DNA of 64,000 bases from JAGRCP01 sp942490705. GTDB taxonomy: Bacteria > Chloroflexota > Anaerolineae > Caldilineales > Caldilineaceae. Positions 54,930 to 62,840 of the stretch are shown here, piece after piece (within the stretch, counting starts at the first letter, position 1; each line of letters begins with the position of its first letter). The notes below the pieces were generated by a model. The model made no database searches and was not told where the DNA came from. It worked only from the letters and a program-made list of their open reading frames with translations. The DNA lies in NCBI GenBank assembly GCA_942490705.1, contig CALNXY010000013.1, forward strand, positions 310,001 to 374,000, written 5' to 3'. The position numbers and the translations under genes were made by a program.

Positions 54930-55815
54930 CAGTGTCAGCTAACCAGGCGCCAAGATCACGATCAATCAATTCGCTGAGCAGGAGAATATCTGCCTGATAT
55001 TCCTGCGCCAGGGCAATACGATCTCTTCGTGATAGTTGCGGTTGCTCCAGCATTCTGCTGCGTAGAAGTTGGCGGATTTGTTGTGGCACAAGTTCCTTTA
55101 GTTGACTGCTGTACGGTCGTAGCGACTTATAAAGGGCCATGTACGCGGCGTTTTTGGGCACGCCGGCGCGGTTGTGCCGGACGGACATATCGACGCTGGT
55201 GTCCGAATCAACGCCCAAGTAGTCAAGAATTGTCTGAACAAAGCTGCGCGGATTCGTCAGAAAGTCATCGTATAACAAGATTAGCAGTTGGCTGGCGTCA
55301 AATAGCTCCAAATAGCGACTTATTTGTTGGGCGTAAAACCCTTGATGCTTGTAATGCCATAAGTCAGACCATTTTGCTGCAATGCGCTCGTCTTCTGCTT
55401 CCAGGGCTTCCGCAAAGTCTGCGCTCGATTCTCGACCGTCACGGCGACAGTGGAGATAGTTGGAATAAGCTCGATCAACCGGGTTGCGCAAAACGGCAAT
55501 CATTTTTGCATCCGGAATATAGCGCTTGATCTGATGCGGCGCGGCAGCATTGTAGAGGTAGGACGGCGATGCTTCACCGATCGCAATTTCCGCCGTAACG
55601 CCTGCAAACAGAGCCTGATACTGGTCGATCTCCAGGATCATATTCGAGGAGTCGAACCAAGGATCACGATAGTCAGTATTGCCATTGCCAAAGGCAAAAA
55701 AATGTGGCTCTTTGACGGGACTCATGAAGATCTGCGGGTGTTGATTCAGGTAAGCATGGAGAGCTGTGGTTCCGGCTTTTTGCGCGCCGATCAGCAAAAA
55801 ATTCGGCATCTTCAT
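54916..55815 (-). CDS. Sulfotransferase (NDST/heparan-like)
   Basis: 299 residues. PAPS loop LIGAQKAGTTALHAYL (7-22), the acidic/basic segment SPVKEPHFF, and the 3'-phosphate site LRNPVDRAYSNYLH (about 109-122), the arrangement of the heparan-sulfate N-/O-sulfotransferase group. Predicted to sulfate the polysaccharide. The start overlaps the GT2 stop by ATGA (55812-55815). Confidence 0.92.
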   Translation of the reverse strand: MKMPNFLLIGAQKAGTTALHAYLNQHPQIFMSPVKEPHFFAFGNGNTDYRDPWFDSSNMILEIDQYQALFAGVTAEIAIGEASPSYLYNAAAPHQIKRYIPDAKMIAVLRNPVDRAYSNYLHCRRDGRESSADFAEALEAEDERIAAKWSDLWHYKHQGFYAQQISRYLELFDASQLLILLYDDFLTNPRSFVQTILDYLGVDSDTSVDMSVRHNRAGVPKNAAYMALYKSLRPYSSQLKELVPQQIRQLLRSRMLEQPQLSRRDRIALAQEYQADILLLSELIDRDLGAWLADTVDET

Positions 55816-56759
55816 CGTTGCCCTCCCCTGCTCTGGGCTCTGCCTGAAGCGCCAACCAGATTTTGGAGACTATGCTTAAGGGATGCCAGCCCGATGTACA
55901 AGGACGTCGATGGGTGCGCCGTGGAGAAATACCGGCGTATGGCCATTCGATCCGCCTCATCGATTGCGCCATAGTGATTCAACATGAGGGCGAGCCCTTT
56001 GGCAAAAAGCTTGTCCGCATACCCCTTCAATTGCGGATATCGACTGCGCAGAGCGTAGGCGGTGTTGACTGCAATTCGCCCTTCGATCAGCGTGTCCTTG
56101 CGGCCCGTATAGGCATTTTGATCGTGGATTCCTTGTTGGCCCAATGCACGGTCGGACAGGTAGCCTGGCGCAAGCCCCATTGCCGCGCGTTTTAGGAATA
56201 GATCGCTAAGAGTTATGTCGCCGGCCTCAGGCATGGGCAGAATCTTTTCCAGCAGAGGACGCCTGAAGACCAGCCCTGAAGTGGCAGGAGCCGTGATAGG
56301 GATTGGATTTCCGTTTGCAGCCTTCGTACGAAAGTCATACTCCCCTGCTGCGCCCAGAGAGATGGCGCCCATGACTGCCCCCGTCGCCAAGTTGATCATT
56401 TGCAGGGGGTGGAAGAACCAAGCGCTTTCAGGATGTTGCTGAAAAACCGCTGCGACTACTGATGCTTTCTCCGCTAGAAATGCATCATCGGCATCCAAGA
56501 AGCAGACGTACTCCCCTTTGCTCGTGGCGAATCCTGCGTTGAAAGCCGACGCTTGTCCCCCGTTCGCTTTTCGTATGGGAACAATGGCATTGCCATAGCG
56601 CTCGATGACGTCGACTGATTCGTCAGTTGATCCATCATCCACCACGATCACTTCGGTGTGGGGATAAGACTGCGCGAGCGCGCTTTCAATCGCCTGAGAT
56701 AAAAAGCGACCGTAGTTGTAGTTGTTGATCAATATGCTGATGAGCGGCTGATCTCGCAT
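55812..56759 (-). CDS. GT2 family glycosyltransferase
   Basis: 315 residues, GT-A fold. The N-terminal SILINNYNYGRFLSQAIESAL, VVDDGSTDES (41-50) and the metal-binding FLDADDAFL (about 92-100) are intact; the C-terminal third is helical. It adds a sugar to the growing repeat unit. An 81-base gap separates it from the pyruvyl transferase gene upstream; downstream it is coupled to the sulfotransferase. Confidence 0.92.
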   Translation of the reverse strand: MRDQPLISILINNYNYGRFLSQAIESALAQSYPHTEVIVVDDGSTDESVDVIERYGNAIVPIRKANGGQASAFNAGFATSKGEYVCFLDADDAFLAEKASVVAAVFQQHPESAWFFHPLQMINLATGAVMGAISLGAAGEYDFRTKAANGNPIPITAPATSGLVFRRPLLEKILPMPEAGDITLSDLFLKRAAMGLAPGYLSDRALGQQGIHDQNAYTGRKDTLIEGRIAVNTAYALRSRYPQLKGYADKLFAKGLALMLNHYGAIDEADRMAIRRYFSTAHPSTSLYIGLASLKHSLQNLVGASGRAQSRGGQR

Positions 56760-56840
56760 AATCGCTGTCGTTTTGTTTCGATCCTTTCGATGGCTGGACC
56801 CATACGTGTCATCTGGCCCATACCTGGCGGCGCATTGTCC

Positions 56841-58106
56841 CTATGCGTCCTCCAGCACCTGCGCCAGCGCGCCGGCCGCAGCGCCGGCGCGCTCCTTGAG
56901 CAAAGGATTGGCGGCTTTCAGATGAGCACGCACAGCGGATTCTTGCTGGATCAAATCGACCATAAGATCGGCTAGCAGCGTTACGTCAGCGACGCAATCT
57001 TGACCGTCTATGAGCCAATTCAGATTGCCGTAGATGTCTTGTGCAATGCCCCGTGCCTTCATACTGTACCCGATGCAGATCGTGGGTACAGTGGATGACA
57101 TGGCGGCGATGGTTGCATGGGTACGGGCGCCTGCAAATAGCCTCAGTCGGCTGATGATCCACTTGCTCTGCGCTGCGTTGTAGTGCGGGCCCATGAGGTA
57201 CACCTGCTCTGGCTTGTTCACGATTTCGGCGATCCGGGAGAGCAGCAGCCAATCATTGTTCGCGTACTCAATGCGCGACGTAAACTCGTAAAGGACGTGG
57301 GGGATCAGCACAATCGGCAGATCAACTTGGCGCGTGAGGCAATCGACCATTTCTGCTGCGGTCTTGATCCAGGCTTCAAACGGATCTTCATGCGTCAAAA
57401 AATATTTTTGCAGCAGCGGAGAGAGATTCAACCCGATGCAGCCTTGGGTCAGCACTGCCTCCAGCTCATCCGGTATCGTGCAGGGTGAAGGCTCTAGGTG
57501 GAACGCGGGATCGGCTGTATGAAACACATTGTTTTTGACACCAATGCTGTCTAAGTAGCTTATAGTTTCAGTCTCGCGGGCGGTGATCAACGTCACGTTC
57601 TTGAGGGCCGCCGCTGCTTGTCGTTCATAGGCTGGATCCTGCGTAAATGGGCCGATAGATGCGCCCCAGATGATCGACGGGATTCCTTGCCCCAGGACGA
57701 TTTCGTTGATACGAAAAAATCGGTCCGGCGGGCCATAGTCGAAACTGTAGTTGTCACCTCCGACCATTAATGCTGCAACGATCGGCTCTGTGGCAAGCAG
57801 TCGTTGGACCGTCTTCTCTACGCTCTCGCTGTTCCTTCTGCCTGGGCGTCCGAGAAACTTCCATGAGAGCCGGTTTTCCCACCACGAAACGCTATACTTC
57901 GTGAGTGATGGAAAGGGCCGGTGGATAATATGATCGTCCGTTTCATTTTGCGCATCTTTACAGCCCGGGGGACAGAAATAGTTGGAAATATACCAGCTTT
58001 TGCCGAATTGCCGATCCAAGACCTTCACTGTGCCGCGGACAATGCCTTCGCAACCGCGGTTCCGGTAGGATGCGTTTCCGGAAAGTAGAAATTTCCCTCT
58101 TTGCAT
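56841..58106 (-). CDS. Polysaccharide pyruvyl transferase family protein
   Basis: 421 residues from ATG 58106, with AGGAA about 7 bases upstream (a TTG at 58124 is the alternative). GT-B-like fold: N-terminal LLSGNASYRNRGCEGIV, middle VGGDNYSFDYG and IIWGASIGPF, C-terminal FAGARTHATIAAMSSTVPTICIGYSMKARGIAQD region typical of CsaB/WcaK-type enzymes. It transfers pyruvate from phosphoenolpyruvate to form ketals on a sugar, adding a negative charge. It is adjacent to an FrhB-like Fe-S gene, a pairing often seen in exopolysaccharide loci. Confidence 0.9.
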   Translation of the reverse strand: MQRGKFLLSGNASYRNRGCEGIVRGTVKVLDRQFGKSWYISNYFCPPGCKDAQNETDDHIIHRPFPSLTKYSVSWWENRLSWKFLGRPGRRNSESVEKTVQRLLATEPIVAALMVGGDNYSFDYGPPDRFFRINEIVLGQGIPSIIWGASIGPFTQDPAYERQAAAALKNVTLITARETETISYLDSIGVKNNVFHTADPAFHLEPSPCTIPDELEAVLTQGCIGLNLSPLLQKYFLTHEDPFEAWIKTAAEMVDCLTRQVDLPIVLIPHVLYEFTSRIEYANNDWLLLSRIAEIVNKPEQVYLMGPHYNAAQSKWIISRLRLFAGARTHATIAAMSSTVPTICIGYSMKARGIAQDIYGNLNWLIDGQDCVADVTLLADLMVDLIQQESAVRAHLKAANPLLKERAGAAAGALAQVLEDA

Positions 58107-58132
58107 GAGACGGTTTCCTGACAACGTTTGGG

Positions 58133-59545
58133 TTATGACCGAAGACGCCCGGCGATGCGTTTGGCGCGCCGGCGGATAGCCGTGACGATCCGGTGGGGCA
58201 GTAGGGCGCGATCCATCTCACGTAAGAATGTTTCGAACTCGCTCTGGGTGAAATTCCTGCCGAGCGCGGCGAATTTTTCCCTGCTCACGGTGCGCATCTT
58301 CTGGGGCCAATGGAACGCCCACCGTTCCGACAGAGAAGTTAAGGGGGCGGGGGGGACCCGCTTGGCCGGAACGGGTGTCCCCGTGCGCGCAGCCTCATAC
58401 AGGCGGTGCGCCAACCATTTTCGCTTGTTACGCACCACGGGCGCCTGGCTTTGAATGACCTGCTCGATGTCGATTCGTTGCAGGCTGACCTCATCTGAGT
58501 TGAGCGCTTCTTCCCAAAACGGCTGGAGGAAAGCCGCTCGGTTGATGACTAGGTTGTCGCCGTATGGATTGTCCCGATATCCCGGCAGCCACGCATCCAT
58601 GAAGACGACGTCAGCCAATTCTGCGAAAATATCGTCGCAATAACTACAGGCGTTCGGTTTGAAGTAGTCGAGCGTCCACGCTTGCCCTGCGCCCTCTACC
58701 CATGTAACGGTATTCGACTTTAGTTGATCATCTTGCCGCCATTCTGCTTTCACACCATGATTCCATACGGGGCGATCGGGTGATTTCTCACGGAAACGGA
58801 GCGTCTGAAGATTGGCGACCTCCGCGCCGGCTAATGCGGCCAAATAGTCTGCATAGAATGTGCTCTTGGTCTGACCGCAGACCAGGCCGATCTGCACCAC
58901 AATTCGATGGCGCAGGCGACGGTTTTTGCGCATGGCCAGGCGCAAACCCTTGAGCGCGCAGGGTAGACCAGTGATCGCATAGCGGGCATCAGTTCGTAAG
59001 ATTTCCTGAATGACTTCACTCATCTCGACGGGATAATAGGCTGAACTGGCAGCTTTCTGCACATCGTCCGGTGAATCAAATATCTGGAATTCAAAGAGCC
59101 TGTTGTCGGCCGTTGCAGCGCCTACGCAAATGACCCGATCCACGTGCTGGTCACGCAGCAGCTTCTGCAAAAACCATGTCGTCAATCCGCCGGATGCGCC
59201 CGCCAGACGCTGTCCGCTGACGTTTGAGTAGCCAACAAAGGTGTCCAGAAAGTAGCCGGCTTCAGGTCGATGATCAATGGCCGGCGATGCGCCATACAGA
59301 CTTGCGCCAAGCGTATCCTCATTCTCCTCCTGGCTCCAGAACGGACAGTTGATCACGCACAGCGTGCATTTTTCGAGGCAACCTGTACGCACTTCGAGAG
59401 GAATAAACTCCCCATATTGGTTGAAGTCCATGTCCAGCACGGTGGGCGGACAGATGCCGGCGCAGATCCCACAGCCAATGCAGAGATCCTTGTCGACAAT
59501 TGCATCAATTACGTTGTGGAAACCATGTTTTGCAATAGTGCCCAT
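58133..59545 (-). CDS. FrhB-like coenzyme F420 hydrogenase/dehydrogenase beta-family protein
   Basis: 470 residues. The N-terminus carries two ferredoxin-like cysteine clusters: CIGCGICAGICPP (Cys22, 25, 28, 32) and CLEKCTLCVINCP (Cys56, 60, 63, 67). The FrhB/FdhB N- and C-terminal domains follow (GYSNVSGQRLAGASGGLTTW, ITGLPCALKGLRLAMRKN, YCDDIFAELADVVFMDAW; each 20 residues or less). Proteins of this family in polysaccharide loci are thought to reduce a sugar-bound group or supply electrons via flavin; their function is not established. AGGAA precedes the ATG by five bases. A basic tail of about 70 residues ends the protein. Confidence 0.88.
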   Translation of the reverse strand: MGTIAKHGFHNVIDAIVDKDLCIGCGICAGICPPTVLDMDFNQYGEFIPLEVRTGCLEKCTLCVINCPFWSQEENEDTLGASLYGASPAIDHRPEAGYFLDTFVGYSNVSGQRLAGASGGLTTWFLQKLLRDQHVDRVICVGAATADNRLFEFQIFDSPDDVQKAASSAYYPVEMSEVIQEILRTDARYAITGLPCALKGLRLAMRKNRRLRHRIVVQIGLVCGQTKSTFYADYLAALAGAEVANLQTLRFREKSPDRPVWNHGVKAEWRQDDQLKSNTVTWVEGAGQAWTLDYFKPNACSYCDDIFAELADVVFMDAWLPGYRDNPYGDNLVINRAAFLQPFWEEALNSDEVSLQRIDIEQVIQSQAPVVRNKRKWLAHRLYEAARTGTPVPAKRVPPAPLTSLSERWAFHWPQKMRTVSREKFAALGRNFTQSEFETFLREMDRALLPHRIVTAIRRRAKRIAGRLRS

Positions 59546-59682
59546 GACTATTCCTGATACGTCAAGTATATACGTACTGACTTGGAGAAAAGGCGCACTG
59601 TCTTATCAACCATAAGGACCGGTCAGGGAGTAGGTCGCTCCGCCATGCCGAATCCAGCGCGACCCTCCCTGAGGGTAAGCGC

Positions 59683-61254
59683 TTAAAGGGGCAGCAGCCG
59701 GCGTGCGAAGTCCCGTTCACTTTGATTGAGCAGCACCCCATAGGCAAGCAACAGAAAGCCAACCGCAATCGTCGCGCCCGCCGCCGCCAGCGTAAACCAC
59801 GAATCAACGACGCCTGAAGCTGCCACCAAGTGGCTGGCGCCCGCGACGCCGACAAAGCCAATGGCGACGATCAACAATGGTTTGATGTAGGTCGCCCAGG
59901 GAATCCCCAAAATGTGCGCGCCATAGACCGGCGTAAAGATGATATTTTTGGCCGAGAGAATGACTGCGCCGACGACTGCAACGCCCATCCCCAGAGGCAA
60001 TGCATCAACCCAGTAGACCGAAAGAATTACATTGAGGGCGCCTAAAGCGAGCGTGATCAGTGCGGGCCACTTCACTTTGTTTAGCGCCACCTGGACATGA
60101 AATAGGGGGATGACCGCCAGGTTTATGCAGAGATGGCAGACAAGCACGATCAACAATGGCGCCAGATAGACGAACTCCGGACCCAACCAGACGTCGAGAA
60201 GCGTGCGAGAGAACCCGACCAGTCCGCCAGCCATCAATGCCATGGTGAGTCCCAACAGTTTAACAGAAGCAGTGGACAAGGCAGTGACGCCGGCAAGATC
60301 CCCGCGCGCATACTGAGCAATAATGATGGGTGAGAGAACGCCTGCCATCGCTTGAGCAAGCGTTCGTAAAAGCACCGACCACTGGAGTACTGACCCGTAC
60401 CCCCCGCTGACAACCGGGCCAAGATGGATGTTGACAATGACAAGCTCAACGCTCAAATAGAGGAGAGAGCCGACCAGGTTAATCATTACCCAAGAACTTG
60501 TTCCGAGCACGCTCTGCAAGCGGGTGCGATCAAAAAAGGAAAGATTGATCGTTAGTTTTGGCGTCAATTTCCGCCACACGTAGATGGACAGCAATAGGGT
60601 GGCCAGCGCTGCGAAGAGTGACGCATAGCCAATCGCAAACAACGATGGTAGCGTCACTGAGAAGAGCAAGATGATGATTAGAACGCGGAACACCACGTAT
60701 ACCAGCGTGATGGCATTCTGGATATCCAATCGGTTCCATACGAACGCGGAGACCGAGAAATTGCTTTTGATATAGACGATCAGATAGGCGATCATCGATA
60801 GCAAGAAGAGCCAGACAACCGCTTCCTCATGTCCTGCCGGTACTCTGAAAATTCTTGGCGCCGCCAGCGAAAAAGCGACGATAATCGGCATCAGCAAAAG
60901 CGAAATGCCTATACTCAACCAGAATGCTGTATTGAATGTGCGATTCGCCGAAAGAAAATCCTCATTCCGTATATCAATCGTCAGGTAGCGACCAACAGCC
61001 GTGTTGAGCGCTCCCGTAATCGGATTCAGGTAAGCCGTTAGCGAAATGACGAGCGGCACAACGCCATAGACGGCCATACCCAACGTGTCAATCAGGTACT
61101 TTGTCAGCCAGATACCCACGACCGTACGAACGACGACGACAGCGATATTGGTGACGAGGTTTCTGCTGACCTGAGATGCCGAATGGGAAGTAGAGTTTTT
61201 TTTCTGAAGATCACGCTGTACCAAGGGGCTCTTATCCTCTGCGCACAAATTCAT
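59683..61254 (-). CDS. Wzx-like oligosaccharide flippase
   Basis: 523 residues with about 14 transmembrane segments and a hydrophilic Ser/Lys-rich N-terminal tail (1-30). Features of the polysaccharide transporter/MATE-like MVF superfamily include SRNLVTNIAVVVVRTVVGIW and YLIDTLGMAVYGVVPLV. It flips the lipid-linked repeat unit for Wzy-type polymerisation. First gene of the uninterrupted minus-strand run down to 45715. No Shine-Dalgarno sequence is obvious before ATG 61254. Confidence 0.9.
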   Translation of the reverse strand: MNLCAEDKSPLVQRDLQKKNSTSHSASQVSRNLVTNIAVVVVRTVVGIWLTKYLIDTLGMAVYGVVPLVISLTAYLNPITGALNTAVGRYLTIDIRNEDFLSANRTFNTAFWLSIGISLLLMPIIVAFSLAAPRIFRVPAGHEEAVVWLFLLSMIAYLIVYIKSNFSVSAFVWNRLDIQNAITLVYVVFRVLIIILLFSVTLPSLFAIGYASLFAALATLLLSIYVWRKLTPKLTINLSFFDRTRLQSVLGTSSWVMINLVGSLLYLSVELVIVNIHLGPVVSGGYGSVLQWSVLLRTLAQAMAGVLSPIIIAQYARGDLAGVTALSTASVKLLGLTMALMAGGLVGFSRTLLDVWLGPEFVYLAPLLIVLVCHLCINLAVIPLFHVQVALNKVKWPALITLALGALNVILSVYWVDALPLGMGVAVVGAVILSAKNIIFTPVYGAHILGIPWATYIKPLLIVAIGFVGVAGASHLVAASGVVDSWFTLAAAGATIAVGFLLLAYGVLLNQSERDFARRLLPL

Positions 61255-61449
61255 TGTTGGATGGCGGCATACTTGTGCTTGCTGAGCGACAAACGAATAG
61301 GTTATCGGACACTTCTGAGACGTACTGCGTAGGGCGGTTGCCCAGCAATGTCCACGCTAGCATTCTATACTGGACATCCAGAAATCGATAGTTTGCCGTG
61401 TTGGGCGTGGGTAAGCCAATGCGGTTCGACAGCGAAAGGAAATCGTAAA

Positions 61450-62649
61450 ATGAGACGTTTGTGGCTTTGGACTTTCGTCGCAGCACTGTTGCTGACAGTT
61501 GTGCTCGCGCTCCCTGTTGCAGCGATGGCCCAATCTGGAGATGGAGGGGATGCGGTACCGGATGTCTTTTTGCCCTTCGTTTCCATCCCAAGCGACGCCG
61601 CTGCCGTGCAGGGCATTCCCGATGGTGTTGTAACCTACTTGGGCGATGTGACAACGGATCTGCAACTTGATGCGTCGCAGTCGACGCCTTGGACGCGGGA
61701 GCGCATGCTGGCAGCGCAGCCGCTCTCCCTACCGCTTGCTGAGGGCGAAGCTTCCAGAGCGCGGGCCGCCGGCGAAGAGGAGTCTGGGGATGGCGCGCCG
61801 GCTTTCTTTTTGGGCGCGCAGCCACAGGTAGACGCCCGAGCGACGGCCCGACGGCTGTATCCGGATGAATGGGCTCGTCTCGATGTTGCGCAGCAAACGC
61901 CTCAAGCCGAAGCGGGCCTCGACTTGCCGACCCTGCCTTTTATCAGTTACTACGTCACCAATCCCGCCTATGGCGGCAATCTTTTCCTTGCCGAATATCC
62001 GTGGGTGACGATGGGCACTTTCTTCTTTACGATTCCGGGCCAAGGCGACTATCGCTGTTCGGCGTCGGTTGCCTATGAACGCGTAGTGTGGACGGCGGGC
62101 CACTGCGTCTACTCTCCGGGCACGGGCTGGCATACCAACGCAGTCTTTGTCCCCGCCTACCAAGATGGCAGCGCGCCATTCGGTGTCTTTTCAGCCTACG
62201 ACTTGGCCACCCTCAATCCCTGGCGTGATGAAGGCAATCTCGCCTACGACATTGGGATGGCGGCCCTGAGCGATCTCAACAATCAGACGCTCGGCGAAAC
62301 AGTCGGCTGGCTTGGCTCGGCCTTTAATCTGCCGCCCTGGCGCTTGCTCTATTCCGCTTTTGGGTATCCCAGCAATTTGGGCAACAACGGGCGTTATCTG
62401 ATGAGTTGTGTCGGGGATCGCTGGCTGCGTGAGGACGCGGTTGGTCCGGATCCTGTGGCGATAGGGTGCGATATGACGTCGGGCTCCAGCGGCGGGCCCT
62501 GGTTGATCAAGTTCTACCCCTTTCGTGCTGGCGACTTCAATTTCACCAACGGAGTCAACTCCTACGGGTACAATGGCATCGATCTGATGTATTCGCCTTA
62601 TTTTGGGAGCAATGCTGCCAATCTTTACAATTGGGGGATTGGCGAATAG
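61450..62649 (+). CDS. Secreted trypsin-like serine protease with pro-region
   Basis: 399 residues from ATG 61450, which has AAAGGAA about 8 bases upstream; the frame extends upstream without a ribosome site. Signal peptide MRRLWLWTFVAALLLTVVLA, with cleavage likely near AMA-QS. A pro-region of about 165 residues is followed by a chymotrypsin-fold domain with an intact triad: His218 (TAGHC), Asp267 (YDIGMAAL) and Ser347 (GSSGGP). Cysteines 208/219 and 330/340 (approximate) could form disulfides. It is the only plus-strand gene within the polysaccharide region and probably acts outside the cell. Confidence 0.9.
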   Translation: MRRLWLWTFVAALLLTVVLALPVAAMAQSGDGGDAVPDVFLPFVSIPSDAAAVQGIPDGVVTYLGDVTTDLQLDASQSTPWTRERMLAAQPLSLPLAEGEASRARAAGEEESGDGAPAFFLGAQPQVDARATARRLYPDEWARLDVAQQTPQAEAGLDLPTLPFISYYVTNPAYGGNLFLAEYPWVTMGTFFFTIPGQGDYRCSASVAYERVVWTAGHCVYSPGTGWHTNAVFVPAYQDGSAPFGVFSAYDLATLNPWRDEGNLAYDIGMAALSDLNNQTLGETVGWLGSAFNLPPWRLLYSAFGYPSNLGNNGRYLMSCVGDRWLREDAVGPDPVAIGCDMTSGSSGGPWLIKFYPFRAGDFNFTNGVNSYGYNGIDLMYSPYFGSNAANLYNWGIGE

Positions 62650-62758
62650 AGACAGCGTCTAGCGAACAGCCCGCGCGTCCCTGACAGCAGCTTCTACCTG
62701 CGGGAAAGCTGAAGAGTCAATCACCCTACTTGGGCAACAACATGTAGAATCAAAATAA

Positions 62759-62793
62759 GGCGTTGCTCACGCCAGTTCCGGGTGAGCAACGCC
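62759..62793. terminator. Bidirectional terminator between protease and cysNC genes
   Basis: Perfect 12-bp stem GGCGTTGCTCAC with an 11-base loop. On the minus strand it is followed by TTATTTTG (terminator of cysNC). On the plus strand the following TTGTGATGTTT is weaker. Confidence 0.8.
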
Positions 62794-62840
62794 TTGTGAT
62801 GTTTAGAAAAGACGATCGATCGTCTTCCGACTGTCAACGC

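Noticed and set aside
61232..61825. 197-codon minus-strand frame opposite the protease start
   Set aside because: Arg/Pro-rich shadow frame without homology; the protease on the other strand has a signal peptide and a catalytic triad.
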